From positions 45,897 to 109,896 of the forward strand of contig DASRFA010000024.1 in the NCBI GenBank assembly GCA_035651755.1: DNA of 64,000 bases, given 5' to 3'. This stretch comes from DASRFA01 sp035651755 (lineage in GTDB: Bacteria; Desulfobacterota; Binatia; UBA12015). Positions 53,229-62,505 of the stretch are shown here, piece after piece. Position 1 is the first letter of the stretch. Every line of letters starts with the position of its first letter. The translations under genes and the position numbers were made by a program. The notes beneath the pieces were generated by a model. That model was not told the DNA's origin. It worked only from the letters and a program-made list of their open reading frames with translations, and made no database searches.

Positions 53229-55139
53229 ATGTCAGCCGACGGTGCGTTCGGGGTCGAGCACGGGGGGGCCCCGGCCGCCGCTCTGCGGGCTGCTCGGGAT
53301 CCTCACAGCCTGGTCTCGACGCGCCTCACGCGCGAGCTGATCGCCGCCGACGCGCGCTGCGACCTCGAGCGCGACGACCCGCCGGCGCGCGTCGCACGCC
53401 TCCTCGAGACCGCGCTCTCCGGCCTTTCGGTCGCGCTCGGCGCGATCCTCCGGTACCACCCGGCGCCCGAGCGGCCGCAATGCGCAGCGGCGCACGGCGT
53501 CGCGCCGTCGGTCGTCGCGATCCTCGAAGGCGGCTCGGTCGGGGAATCGCTCGCGCAGAGAGCGTGCGTCGAGCGCCGCGTGTTCCTGCTCGATCGCGCG
53601 AGCCGCGAGCCGCTCATGTCGGCGCTCCGCGCCGAGGTCCCGGAGGTCGCCGCGGCGGTCGTCGTGCCGCTCTACGACCGCGGCCTGCCGGTCGCGGCGC
53701 TGGTGCTGGGGTCGGTCGATCCGCGCCCGCTGCAGGCGTCGTCGCTGCGCCTGCTCGCGCCGGCGTTCCACCTGCTCGGCATCTTGCTCTCGCCGGCGCG
53801 CGCCGGCGCGGCCGCCGTGCGCGGCGATCGCGCCGCCGACGGCGCGGAGCAGGAGCGCTACGTCGTCGAGATCGAGGAGCTCGGAAACCTGCTGCGCGAG
53901 GCGCGCGAGAGCGCGCGCGCGTCCGCCGAGCAGGCCGCGGCGATGGAGGCCGAGCGTCGCGCGGAGGTCGAGACCTACCGCGCGCGCGTCGCCGAGCTCG
54001 AGGCGTCCGCCTCGCGCGGCGACGTCGAGGGGTCGCTCCGGCGCGAGCTCGAGTCGGCGTACGCAGCGCAGGGGCGGAAGGTCGAGGAGCGCGAGCGCCG
54101 GATCGCCGAGCTCGAGCAGGACGTGCGCGCGCTCCAGGACCGGATCGCGACGCTCGAGGACGAGCGCGCGCTGGTCGCGCGGATGCCCGGGCGCGCCGCC
54201 TCGCCCGGCGACGAGGACGACGGCGCCGCCGTCAGCGACGCCGAGCTCCAGGAGATGGCGGACGCGGCTGCGGCCGCGCTTCGCGGGCAGGACCCGAACG
54301 GCGCGGGCGGCGACGAGCCGCTCGACGAGGAGATCGACGGGGCTGCGGTGTCGCTCGACGCCGCGACGGCGGACGGCGGCGGAGCGCGCGCGGACGGCGA
54401 CGAGGAGTCGACGGCGTCGGCGCAAGAAGCGAACGGCGCTGCGGCCGCGCACCACGTCGAGCTGCCGCTCGCCCTCCACCTGATCGACGTCGACCCGGAG
54501 GACCGGAGCGCGGTGGCGCAGGCGGCGGAACGAGTGGGCGTCGACGTGTGGCTCGGCGAGGGCGAGCCGCCGCTCGCGCGCCTGCTGGTCGCGGCGAACC
54601 TCTTCGATCCGGCGTGTCTCGGTGCGATCATGTCGAGCGGCGGCCCCGGCGTCGCGTACGGACGCGATCCGGAATCGGGCACGGGCGTCGAGATCGGGAC
54701 CGTGACGTGGATCGCGCGGCCGATCGATGCGACGGTCGCCGTCGCCCGCATCCGCGAAGCGGCTCCCGCGAAGGGCGGCGGCATCGTCATGATCAGCTCG
54801 CAGCTGCGCGAGCTCGCGCCGGTGCGCGACGCGCTGACCGCGGCCGGCGTCTCGGCCTCGGTCGCGTGCGACTCGCGCCAGGCGCTCGACCTCCTCGAGA
54901 TCGTGCGTCGGCCCGACGCGCTGGTCGTCGACCTCGCGCTCGACGGCGGGCAGGGCTTCGCGATCGCGGCACAGTGCCGGGCCCAGTCCGACACGCGCGA
55001 GACCCCGCTCTTCCTCCTGCTGCCGAAGGCGCTCGACCCGAGCCGTCTGCTCGCGGCCGCACGGCGCGCCGGCATCCTCGCGCCCTACGCGGCCGGCGAC
55101 GTCGCTCGCGTCGTCGAGACGGCTCTCCTCGCACGCTGA
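53229..55139 (+). CDS. GAF-like / coiled-coil / receiver-like signalling protein
   Basis: A 636-aa protein. Residues ~30-190 look like a GAF sensor (LETALSGLSVALGAILRYHP and VAAAVVVPLYDRGLPVAALV). A charged coiled coil spans ~210-330, and an acidic Ala/Asp/Glu-rich linker ~330-410. A small alpha/beta segment (~410-510) comes before a receiver-like C-terminus of ~120 residues with phospho-site-like DALVVDLALDGGQGF and the Lys in LLLPKALD. The N-terminal acidic pair of receivers is missing (IVMISSQ), so it may be a pseudo-receiver. The ATG at 53229 has GGGGGGAAAG upstream. It is divergent from the chemosensory cluster. The coiled-coil plus receiver plan recalls FrzS-like motility proteins, but that is only an analogy. 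Confidence 0.8.
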   Translation: MSADGAFGVEHGGAPAAALRAARDPHSLVSTRLTRELIAADARCDLERDDPPARVARLLETALSGLSVALGAILRYHPAPERPQCAAAHGVAPSVVAILEGGSVGESLAQRACVERRVFLLDRASREPLMSALRAEVPEVAAAVVVPLYDRGLPVAALVLGSVDPRPLQASSLRLLAPAFHLLGILLSPARAGAAAVRGDRAADGAEQERYVVEIEELGNLLREARESARASAEQAAAMEAERRAEVETYRARVAELEASASRGDVEGSLRRELESAYAAQGRKVEERERRIAELEQDVRALQDRIATLEDERALVARMPGRAASPGDEDDGAAVSDAELQEMADAAAAALRGQDPNGAGGDEPLDEEIDGAAVSLDAATADGGGARADGDEESTASAQEANGAAAAHHVELPLALHLIDVDPEDRSAVAQAAERVGVDVWLGEGEPPLARLLVAANLFDPACLGAIMSSGGPGVAYGRDPESGTGVEIGTVTWIARPIDATVAVARIREAAPAKGGGIVMISSQLRELAPVRDALTAAGVSASVACDSRQALDLLEIVRRPDALVVDLALDGGQGFAIAAQCRAQSDTRETPLFLLLPKALDPSRLLAAARRAGILAPYAAGDVARVVETALLAR

Positions 55140-55228
55140 CGACCGCCGGCGCTCTCCGCGCGGCCTTCCTGGCCAGACCGCGGCCTGCGTGGTAACGCCC
55201 GGGCACCACGCGACCGCGTGGAACGCCC

Positions 55229-56614
55229 ATGTCCGAAGCCGCGCGTCCCGCCGACGAGCCCAAGAAGGCCACTCCGTCCGTGCCCGCCAGCGCGGACAAG
55301 ATGGAGAGGATCGTCAACCTCGCCAAGCGGCGCGGGCTCGTCTTCCAGTCGAGCGAGATCTACGGCGGCCTCGCGAGCTGCTGGGACTACGGCCCGGTCG
55401 GCGTCGAGCTCAAGCGCAACGTCAAGGACGCGTGGTGGCGCGAGATGGTCTGGGCGCGCGGCGACGTCGTCGGGCTCGACTGCTCGATCCTGATGCACCC
55501 GCGCGTGTGGGAGGCGTCGGGCCACGTCGCCGGCTTCAGCGACCCGCTCGTAGACTGCAAGAAGTGCAAGTCGCGCTTCCGCGCCGACCACCTCGCGCAG
55601 ATCTTCTGTCCCGAGAAGCCCGACAAGCACCCCGGCGAGTGCGGCGGCGAGCTCACCGAGGCACGTCAGTTCAACCTCATGTTCAAGACGTTCATGGGGC
55701 CGGTCGAGGACGCGGCCAACGTGGTGTTCCTGCGGCCGGAGACCGCGCAGGGCATGTTCGTGAACTTCGCGAACGTGCTCGACACGACGCGGAAGAAGCT
55801 GCCGTTCGGCGTCGCGCAGACCGGCAAGTCGTTCCGGAACGAGATCACCCCCGGGAACTTCCTGTTCCGGACGCGCGAGTTCGAGCAGATGGAGATGGAG
55901 TTCTTCGTCAAACCGGGCGAAGACGCCAAGTGGTACGACTACTGGAAGCAGGAGCGCTTCGACTGGTACCTGCGCCTCGGCATCAAGCGCGAGAACCTGC
56001 GTCTCCGGGAGCACGCTTCCGACGAGCTCGCGCACTACGCGCGCGGCTGCGCCGACGTCGAGTACAAGTTCCCGTTCGGGTGGTCGGAGCTCGAAGGCAT
56101 CGCGAACCGCGCCGACTTCGACCTGCGGCAGCATGCCGAGTGGAGCGGCAAGGACCTCTCGTACTTCGACGACGAGACGCGGGAGCGCTTCGTCCCATAC
56201 GTCATCGAGCCCGCCGCTGGCGCCGATCGCGCGACGCTCGCGTTCCTGGTCGACGCGTACGACGAGGACGAAGTCGAGGGCGAGACGCGCGCCGTGCTCC
56301 GCCTCCACCCGCGCCTCGCGCCGGTGAAGGCCGCCGTGTTCCCGCTTCTCCGGAAGGGCGGCCACCCCGAGAAGGCGCAGGAGATCTACGCGAAGCTCCG
56401 CCCGCACTTCCCGGTGCAGTACGACCAGGCGGGCTCGATCGGTCGCCGCTACCGCCGTCAGGACGAGATCGGAACGCCGTTCGGCATCACGGTCGACCAC
56501 CAGACGATCGAGGACGGCACCGTGACGCTCCGCGACCGCGACAAGACGTCGCAGGAGCGCGTGCACGAGAGCGATCTGCTCGCCGAGCTGCTGCGGCGGA
56601 TTCACGCGACTTGA
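55229..56614 (+). CDS. glyQS: Glycyl-tRNA synthetase, homodimeric (alpha2) type
   Basis: Class II synthetase charging tRNA-Gly. The 461-aa protein has [20 protein letters not shown], the Zn-ribbon-like CKKC and CGGELTE region, motif 2 with [20 protein letters not shown], and motif 3 in [16 protein letters not shown]. The anticodon domain lies at the C-terminus ([15 protein letters not shown]). This alpha2 form is distinct from the GlyQ/GlyS alpha2beta2 form. The ATG at 55229 gives a ~25-residue charged N-terminal extension; a start nearer the catalytic core (ATG at 55301) is possible. The secreted esterase gene follows after 31 nt. Confidence 0.96.
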   Translation: MSEAARPADEPKKATPSVPASADKMERIVNLAKRRGLVFQSSEIYGGLASCWDYGPVGVELKRNVKDAWWREMVWARGDVVGLDCSILMHPRVWEASGHVAGFSDPLVDCKKCKSRFRADHLAQIFCPEKPDKHPGECGGELTEARQFNLMFKTFMGPVEDAANVVFLRPETAQGMFVNFANVLDTTRKKLPFGVAQTGKSFRNEITPGNFLFRTREFEQMEMEFFVKPGEDAKWYDYWKQERFDWYLRLGIKRENLRLREHASDELAHYARGCADVEYKFPFGWSELEGIANRADFDLRQHAEWSGKDLSYFDDETRERFVPYVIEPAAGADRATLAFLVDAYDEDEVEGETRAVLRLHPRLAPVKAAVFPLLRKGGHPEKAQEIYAKLRPHFPVQYDQAGSIGRRYRRQDEIGTPFGITVDHQTIEDGTVTLRDRDKTSQERVHESDLLAELLRRIHAT

Positions 56615-56645
56615 CGCGACGGCCTCGCGCCGTTCGGAGGATGCG

Positions 56646-57746
56646 ATGTCGACCGACCACCCGTCCCGTCCCGCGGCGCACCGCCATCCCGCGATCGCCC
56701 GCCGGCTCGTGATCGCGCTCGCCATCGCGGTCGTCGCGGTCGGCGGATTCACGGCGGCCACCGCGCGCGCGGCGTGCGAAACCGACCGCTGCATCGACGT
56801 CGACGTCCCGCTGCCGGACGGCGTCACGGTGCCGCAGAACCGCGTCCGCATCCTCCTTCCCGCGGACTACGGCGCGAGCGGCCGGCGCTACCCGGTCCTC
56901 TACCTCCTCCACGGCGCGGGCGACACGTTCGAGACCTGGACCGAGAACACCGACGTCGAGGAGTTCTCCGCGCAGTTCCCGATCATCATCGTGATGCCCG
57001 ACGGCGGCCGGAACGAGAACGCCGGCTTCTACTCCGACTGGGTCGACGGCTCGCGGCAGTGGGAGACGTTCCACACGAGCGTGCTCCGGCGGTACGTCGA
57101 CCGCAACTTCCGGACGCTCGCGAGCCGGAGCCACCGCGCGCTCGCGGGCCTCTCGATGGGCGGCTTCGGAGCGATGAGCTACGCGGCCCGCCACCGCGAC
57201 CTGTTCGCCGCGGCTGCGAGCTACTCGGGAGCCGTCGACACGCGCCTTTCGACCGGAGGGTTCAACATCTTCTTCGTGGGCGGAATCGTGAGCTCCGGCG
57301 TGTGGGGCGATCCCGTGACGAACGAGGTGGTCTGGCGGGCTCACAACCCCACCGACCTCGCCGCGCGCCTGCGCGGGACCGCGCTCTTCGTCGCGACCGG
57401 AAACGGCGAGAAGGGCGGCCCGCTCCCGGACATCGACGCACCGAGCGCGTACGGCGCCGAGAAGATCATCTTCCAGACGAACGAGAACTTCGTGCAGGCG
57501 CTCGAGGGCGCCCACGTCCGCGCCACGCTCGACTTCTACGGCGGCGGCTACCACGGCTGGCCGTACTGGCAGCGCGAGCTGCACTGGTCGCTCCCGCAGA
57601 TCCTCCAGATCATCGGCGGGTCGGAGACCTGCGGGTCGTCGCTCCAGCCGCTCGGACCCACGGGGCCGGGCACGGCGCGCGTCGCCGGCCGGCTCGGATG
57701 TCGCGGCGCGACGCTCCCGATCGGCCGCGGACGGCGGCTTCCCTGA
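56646..57746 (+). CDS. Secreted alpha/beta-hydrolase (esterase D / antigen-85 type)
   Basis: A 366-aa exported serine esterase. A twin-arginine-like basic start and a hydrophobic stretch (residues 20-42) end near ARAAC. The Esterase_D fold shows YPVLYLLHGAGDTFETW (oxyanion region), IIVMPDGG, nucleophile Ser170 in GLSMGGFGAM and His303 in GYHGWPYW. Homologues cleave feruloyl, trehalose-mycolate or S-formyl esters; substrate here is unknown. GGAGG stands 6 nt before the ATG. The C-terminal ~40 residues, after the catalytic core, are Gly/Arg-rich. Confidence 0.88.
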   Translation: MSTDHPSRPAAHRHPAIARRLVIALAIAVVAVGGFTAATARAACETDRCIDVDVPLPDGVTVPQNRVRILLPADYGASGRRYPVLYLLHGAGDTFETWTENTDVEEFSAQFPIIIVMPDGGRNENAGFYSDWVDGSRQWETFHTSVLRRYVDRNFRTLASRSHRALAGLSMGGFGAMSYAARHRDLFAAAASYSGAVDTRLSTGGFNIFFVGGIVSSGVWGDPVTNEVVWRAHNPTDLAARLRGTALFVATGNGEKGGPLPDIDAPSAYGAEKIIFQTNENFVQALEGAHVRATLDFYGGGYHGWPYWQRELHWSLPQILQIIGGSETCGSSLQPLGPTGPGTARVAGRLGCRGATLPIGRGRRLP

Positions 57747-57756
57747 CGCGCCTCGC

Positions 57757-59496
57757 GTGACGCCGGACGCCCGCGTCGCGAGTCGCCCGCGCGGCGTTCC
57801 GCGCGCGCGCGACCTCCGCGCCGGCGCGGCGATCGCGCTCGTCGCCGCCGCGGCGGCGATCGCCGCCCTCGCCGCGGTCGCGTTCCTCGCGACCGGCGGC
57901 GTCCGCGGCCGGATCGCCGGGATCCCGTTCTCCGTTCGCGGTCTACGGAAGCCGCTCCAGGCAACGCTCCTCCTCGCCGCCGCGGGTGCGCTCGTTTCGC
58001 CCGAGATCGTCCTGCGCGCCGCGACGCGCGTCGACGCGCTCTCGGCGCGCGCCCGCGCCGGCGTCGCGTGGGGCTTCGCCGCGATCGCGACCGCCGCGAT
58101 CGCGGCCGCGAAGGTCCTCCAGCACCGCCTGTTCCAGACGAGCGCTTTCGACCTCGGGCTCCAGGCGAACGTCGCGTGGAACACCGCGCACGGCCGCCCG
58201 TTCTTCGACGACCTCCAGGGCCTGAACTACCTCGGCGACCACTTCTCTCCGATCCACCTGGCGCTCGCCGCGCTCTACCGGCTCTGGCCGGACGCGGAGA
58301 TGCTCCTCGTCCTGCAGGCCGCGGCGGTCGGCATCGCTCTCGTCGTGCTCGTTCGCATCGCGGAGCGCCATCTCGGCTCGTGCGCGGCGGCGCTCGCCGT
58401 CGCGGCCGCGTTCGCGCTGAACCCGTACCTGAACAGCGTCAGCAACTTCGACTTCCACCCGATCGCGCTCGCGATCCCGATCTTCCTCTGGCTTCTCGAC
58501 CGCGTGGAGGTGGGCGGGCTCGCGTCGCTCGCGCTGCTCGCCGCGCTCGCCGCGACGGTCGAGGAGACCCTCGTTCCGCCCCTCGTCGGCGTCGGCGCGT
58601 ACCTCGCGCTCGTGCGACGCGACCTGCGCCGGGCGGGGCTCGCTCTCGCCGGTCTCGCGCTCCTCTTGTTCGCGCTCGAGCTCACGGTCCTGATGCCGTA
58701 CTTCCTCGGCGCCGATCGCCACACCCACGTCTGGCGCTACGACAACCTCGGCGGCGACACGCTGCCGGCGATCGCGCGCACCGTGATGGCGAACCCGCTC
58801 GTCCTCGTGCGCGAGTGGCTCACGCCGGTCGGGAAGCCGATCGCGCTCGCCTCGCTCCTCGCCTCGTTCGCCTTCGCCCCGCTCCTCGCGCCGCGCGAGT
58901 GGATCCTGCTCGCGATCCCGGTCCTCGCGCTCCAGCTCTGTCGCTTCGAGCCGCAGTGGACGTTCTGGGAGCAGTATTCCGCGATCGTGCTGCCGTTCTG
59001 CGCGTTCGCGTCGGTGCACGGGATCGCGCGGCTCCGCCGCGCGGTCGCGCCCGCAGGGGCGATCCGCCGCCGGCTGCGCGCCCCCTCCGCCTTCTCCGCC
59101 GTGCGGCTCGGAGCGGTCGCGTTCGGCCTCCTGCTCCTCGGCGAGGTCGCCTCGTCGCCGCCCTACGTGACGCCCTGGTCGCGCGAGCGCGTCGCTGCCG
59201 CGCGCGAGCTCGTGTCGCGCATCCCGCCGCCGGCGAGCGTCTGCGCCGCGCAGTATCTCGTTCCCCACCTCGCGGGCCGCGCCCACATCGCGATGTTCCA
59301 ACCGCGCGCCGACGGCGACGCCGACCTCGAGGGCGCGCAGTTCGTCCTCGTCGACGAGGGCGCCGACGCGTGGGGCGCGTGGCCGTTCACGCCGGAAGAG
59401 AACGCGGCCGCGATCGCGCGTCTCCGCTCGGATCGCCGCTACCGCCTCGTCGAGGAGCGCGAGGGTCTGCTCCTCTTCCGGTTGCGCCGCTGGTGA
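57757..59496 (+). CDS. DUF2079 polytopic membrane protein
   Basis: A 579-aa protein with about eleven transmembrane helices. The DUF2079 signature is clear: TSAFDLGLQANVAWNTAHG, LGDHFSPIHLALAALYRLWP, SNFDFHPIALAIP and a C-terminal globular part with FTPEENAAAIARLRSDRRY. Conserved Asp, His and Trp residues facing the outside resemble GT-C type glycosyltransferases, but no activity has been shown for the family as far as I know. The start is GTG at 57757, 10 nt after the esterase stop, so the two are probably co-transcribed. It is convergent with the CxxCH-tailed protein gene. Confidence 0.87.
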   Translation: MTPDARVASRPRGVPRARDLRAGAAIALVAAAAAIAALAAVAFLATGGVRGRIAGIPFSVRGLRKPLQATLLLAAAGALVSPEIVLRAATRVDALSARARAGVAWGFAAIATAAIAAAKVLQHRLFQTSAFDLGLQANVAWNTAHGRPFFDDLQGLNYLGDHFSPIHLALAALYRLWPDAEMLLVLQAAAVGIALVVLVRIAERHLGSCAAALAVAAAFALNPYLNSVSNFDFHPIALAIPIFLWLLDRVEVGGLASLALLAALAATVEETLVPPLVGVGAYLALVRRDLRRAGLALAGLALLLFALELTVLMPYFLGADRHTHVWRYDNLGGDTLPAIARTVMANPLVLVREWLTPVGKPIALASLLASFAFAPLLAPREWILLAIPVLALQLCRFEPQWTFWEQYSAIVLPFCAFASVHGIARLRRAVAPAGAIRRRLRAPSAFSAVRLGAVAFGLLLLGEVASSPPYVTPWSRERVAAARELVSRIPPPASVCAAQYLVPHLAGRAHIAMFQPRADGDADLEGAQFVLVDEGADAWGAWPFTPEENAAAIARLRSDRRYRLVEEREGLLLFRLRRW

Positions 59497-59526
59497 GCCA
59501 CGGCGAGCGCCGAGCCCCGGGCGCGC

Positions 59527-60894
59527 TCACCTCGCGTGGCAGTACGAGCAGGCGCCCGAGCCCGACCCGATGATCGGCGGGTCGTTCGAGGCGTCGCCGT
59601 CGCGGTACGCGGCGACCCGCGCCTCGACGTCCGCCGCGCGCGCGCGTGCCTGCGCGAGGAACTCCGGGCGCCAGCCGCTCCCGGCTCCGAGCGCGACCGC
59701 CGCGTCGTACCAGGTCTTCGCGTCGCGCGCGCGTCCGCCCTTCGCGTAGATGTCCCCGAAGAGCACGAACGCGCCCTCTGCGTTGTGCGGCGCCATGCCG
59801 GCGTTCCCGCAGATCTCCGGTTGGCCGGCGCAGAACGCGAGCGATCCGGAGAGCGTCTCGTCGAGCACGTCGAGCACGCGGCGATAGAGCGGATCTCCGG
59901 GTCCGACCGACTGCGGGACGGCGCCGATCAGGTCGAACGAGTTGAAGAGCGGGTTCGCGAGATACGCGGCCTCGAGCGCGTCGAGGCCGCGCGCCACGCC
60001 GTGCGGGTCGCCGAGCACCACGCCCTCGACGTAGGTCGCGACCGCCGCGAAGCCGGGAACGCGGCTGTCGCCGCGCGCGCCGTCCCAGAGGAGCGGGGTC
60101 GCCGCGCGGAGCGCGCTCGCGGCCGCGGCGAGGTCGCGCTTCGCGGCGTCGTCCGCGGAGCGCGGGTCGGCCACGGCGTTCCCGAAGAGCTGGAGGTGCA
60201 TCATCCCGAGGAGGAAGCGCGAGCGCCCGTCGCGGCGATCGACGGCCGACGCGCGCGCGAGGAGGGCGATCGCGTCGCGCGCGCGGTCGGCGTCGCCCCA
60301 GAGGGTCTCCCAGAAGGCGGACTCGCCGTCCGCGGCGACACGCGACGTCCGCCGCGCGACGACGGCGCGCGCGTCGTTGCGCGAGAACTGGTGGAAGCGG
60401 ACGAGAAAGCGCTCGTCGCCGAGCGTGACCCATGCCTGCGCGTACCCGACCGGTCCCGCCACCGCGCGATACGCGCCGCCGCGGACGCGGATCGCGAGCG
60501 ACCCGCTCGCGAGCGCGATCGCGACGTCGCCGTCCGCCGAGCGGTAGCGGAAGCCGCGCCCGTCGGCGCGCCAGCGCGCGCACGGAAGGTCGACCGAGAG
60601 GTTCTCCGCGACGAGGCTCGTCGCGACGGGATAGGAGGAGACGACGAGCCCGCTCGCGCCCGAGCAGTCGCGCGGGTCGGGCAGGTGCGCGAGGCGGGTG
60701 TCGCCGCGCACCGCGATGCGCGCCTCGTCGCGCGCCGTCCCGGCTCGGTCGAGGAACGAGGCCTCCTTGCCCGCGGTGAGCAACGTGAGCGCACGCGCCT
60801 CGCGCGGCGCGGCGATCGAGGCGGAGAGCGCGACGGCGACGAGCGCGACGCGCGCGAAGACGGCGGGGAGGCGCGGGGGCGGGAGTGTCGGCAT
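59527..60894 (-). CDS. Secreted repeat-like protein ending in a CxxCH haem motif
   Basis: A 455-aa protein with a signal peptide (residues 1-35, ALSASIAAPREARA at the end). The N-terminal beta-rich part has conserved Cys residues (PDPRDCSGASGLVVSSYPVA). A helical part follows (FLLGMMHLQLFGNAVADP, AVATYVEGVVLGDPHGVARG and AFVLFGDIYAKGGRARDAKT) that looks like degenerate TPR/Sel1-type repeats. The last seven residues are CSYCHAR: Cys449, Cys452 and His453 form a c-type cytochrome haem-attachment site at the extreme C-terminus. No family is recognised. The ATG at 60894 is preferred to an upstream start at 60936 because the signal peptide begins there. A TACGCT hexamer lies about 40 nt upstream. 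Confidence 0.78.
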   Translation of the reverse strand: MPTLPPPRLPAVFARVALVAVALSASIAAPREARALTLLTAGKEASFLDRAGTARDEARIAVRGDTRLAHLPDPRDCSGASGLVVSSYPVATSLVAENLSVDLPCARWRADGRGFRYRSADGDVAIALASGSLAIRVRGGAYRAVAGPVGYAQAWVTLGDERFLVRFHQFSRNDARAVVARRTSRVAADGESAFWETLWGDADRARDAIALLARASAVDRRDGRSRFLLGMMHLQLFGNAVADPRSADDAAKRDLAAAASALRAATPLLWDGARGDSRVPGFAAVATYVEGVVLGDPHGVARGLDALEAAYLANPLFNSFDLIGAVPQSVGPGDPLYRRVLDVLDETLSGSLAFCAGQPEICGNAGMAPHNAEGAFVLFGDIYAKGGRARDAKTWYDAAVALGAGSGWRPEFLAQARARAADVEARVAAYRDGDASNDPPIIGSGSGACSYCHAR

Positions 60895-60981
60895 GGCGTT
60901 CTTCGGCGCAGATCGCGGGATGGGCGGAGCGTACACGCCGGTGCCACGCGGCCGCCAGCGCGAAACGCGGTGCGCAGCGCT

Positions 60982-61908
60982 CTACCGCTCGTCGGGTCGG
61001 CGCCGGCGCTTCGCGAGGTGGAACCCGTCCCAAGGCCGGGACCGGCCGTGCGACGGCAGCGGCCACGGCGGCGGGGCGTTCGGATCGTCGGCGTTGCCGC
61101 CCGGCATGAGCGCCGAGAGCGGCGACGCGAGCTTCGCGTTCGGCGCAGCGCCGTCGATCCGCACCACCGATCCGGAGATGAACGCCGCCGCCGGCGAGAG
61201 GAGGAAGCAGATCGCGGCCGACACCTCCGACTCCGTGCCGAGCCGCTGGAGCGGGACGGCGGTGTGCAGGCGCGCGAGGTACGGCTGCATCCAGTCGGGG
61301 TAGGTGTCCATCCCGGACGACGCGATCCAGCCGGGCGCGACGGCGTTCACGCGCACCCCGCTCGGCGCCCACTCGACCGCTGCCGTTTCCGTGAAGTTCA
61401 CCATGCCGGCGCGCGCCGCGCCCGAGTGGCCCATTCCCGGCATGCTGCCCCACATGTCGGCGACGACGTTCACGATCGCGCCGCCGTGCTCGTTCATCCA
61501 CTGCGTGTAGGTCTCGCGCGCGAAGAGGAAGCCGCCGGTCAGGTTGTTCCGCACGACGACGTCCCAGCCCTTCGCGCTGATCGCGGCGAGCGGCGCGGAG
61601 AACTGGCCGCCGGCGTTGTTCACGAGGCCGTCGATGCGTCCGGTCGCTGCGAGGATCGCGGACACGGTCGCGCGCACGCGGTCCTCCTCGCGGATGTCGC
61701 ACGCGTGAACGGTCGCGCGTCCGCCCGCCTCCTCGATCTCGCCGCGGACGGCGTCGAGCTTCTCCGGGCGTCGGCCGACGAGAGCGACCGTCGCGCCGAG
61801 GCTCGCGAGCTCGTGCGCCGTGCAGCGGCCGATGCCGCTGCCGCCACCTGTTACGATGACAACCTGCCCGGCAAACAGATTGCTGGTGAAGATCGACCGA
61901 TAACCCAA
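60982..61908 (-). CDS. SDR-family oxidoreductase (peroxisomal trans-2-enoyl-CoA reductase-like)
   Basis: A 308-aa NAD(P)-dependent oxidoreductase. The cofactor loop TGGGSGIG is at residues 20-27, followed by NNAGGQFSAPL and a PGW motif. The usual YxxxK reads SxxxR (HSGAARAGM), a substitution shared with PECR-type enoyl-CoA reductases, so enoyl- or dienoyl-CoA reduction is likelier than alcohol oxidation. The proline-rich basic C-terminus is extra. TTG at 61908 gives GYRSIFTSNLFAG, which matches family N-termini; a GTG at 61959 is the alternative. The first ~21 codons use A/T third positions far more often than the rest, marking the composition change at about 61846. Confidence 0.85.
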   Translation of the reverse strand: MGYRSIFTSNLFAGQVVIVTGGGSGIGRCTAHELASLGATVALVGRRPEKLDAVRGEIEEAGGRATVHACDIREEDRVRATVSAILAATGRIDGLVNNAGGQFSAPLAAISAKGWDVVVRNNLTGGFLFARETYTQWMNEHGGAIVNVVADMWGSMPGMGHSGAARAGMVNFTETAAVEWAPSGVRVNAVAPGWIASSGMDTYPDWMQPYLARLHTAVPLQRLGTESEVSAAICFLLSPAAAFISGSVVRIDGAAPNAKLASPLSALMPGGNADDPNAPPPWPLPSHGRSRPWDGFHLAKRRRRPDER

Positions 61909-62047
61909 GCGCCGACTGCCTCTTGGCCGCTGATTGTGGGGCTCTGCCTCACTCGCCACAGTAGCGGTTTCCCGCCGGGCAGTCCAAAAACAGTCGCAAA
62001 GCCCGGGGCCCCACCCGCCCCAGGCTGCCGACGCCGGCGCCGTTCCC

Positions 62048-62299
62048 TCAGCGCTCTTCCGTCAACCGGTCGAAGGCGGCACGGGGGATGTCCTCGCGCT
62101 TCAGGCCCTTGGCGGCGAGCGCTTCCTGCGACAGCGGCCGCAGCGCCTCGTAGACCTGCGCCGCCTCGTTGGCACGGGCGCAGATGCCCATCGCCTCTTT
62201 GATGCGGCGGAAGAGCCCGCGCGCTCCGGACGCGATGCCGCTGGCAGCGCCGAACTCGTCGGTGCGAGGCGACCTGCCGATCACAACTCCTACAGTCAT
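62048..62299 (-). CDS. Small DUF1127-like protein
   Basis: An 83-aa protein. The C-terminal half AAQVYEALRPLSQEALAAKG then LKREDIPRAAF resembles DUF1127-type small basic proteins common in Alphaproteobacteria, where some bind RNA. The N-terminal half is Gly/Ala-rich. GGAGGA stands 6 nt before the ATG at 62299, a much clearer ribosome-binding site than most genes further left have. An 8-bp inverted repeat lies in its leader. It is divergent from the AhpD-like gene. Confidence 0.62.
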   Translation of the reverse strand: MTVGVVIGRSPRTDEFGAASGIASGARGLFRRIKEAMGICARANEAAQVYEALRPLSQEALAAKGLKREDIPRAAFDRLTEER

Positions 62300-62320
62300 G
62301 ACAGTCCTCCGCGTTGCTTC

Positions 62321-62341
62321 GGTGGCGAAGGCGTCGCCACC
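62321..62341. promoter_or_regulatory. Perfect inverted repeat in the leader of the DUF1127-like gene
   Basis: GGTGGCGA (62321-62328) and TCGCCACC (62334-62341) are fully complementary with a 5-nt loop, 22 nt upstream of the leftward ATG. It could be an operator or a 5' hairpin. The rest of this 206-nt divergent region holds a TAGACT hexamer on the plus strand near 62448 as a possible -10 for the AhpD-like gene. Confidence 0.4.
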
Positions 62342-62505
62342 GGTGGGCGCGTATTGCGAGGCTTGCACATGCCGAGGGGCGGCGCTGTTCCCTGCGACAC
62401 AGGGGGCATTTCCGGACGCGGGCTGCCCGCGCGCGCGGGGGTTCGACTAGACTGCCGGCCGCGGCCCGAATCATCGGGGCCCGATCTTGGAGGACGGAGA
62501 GGACG

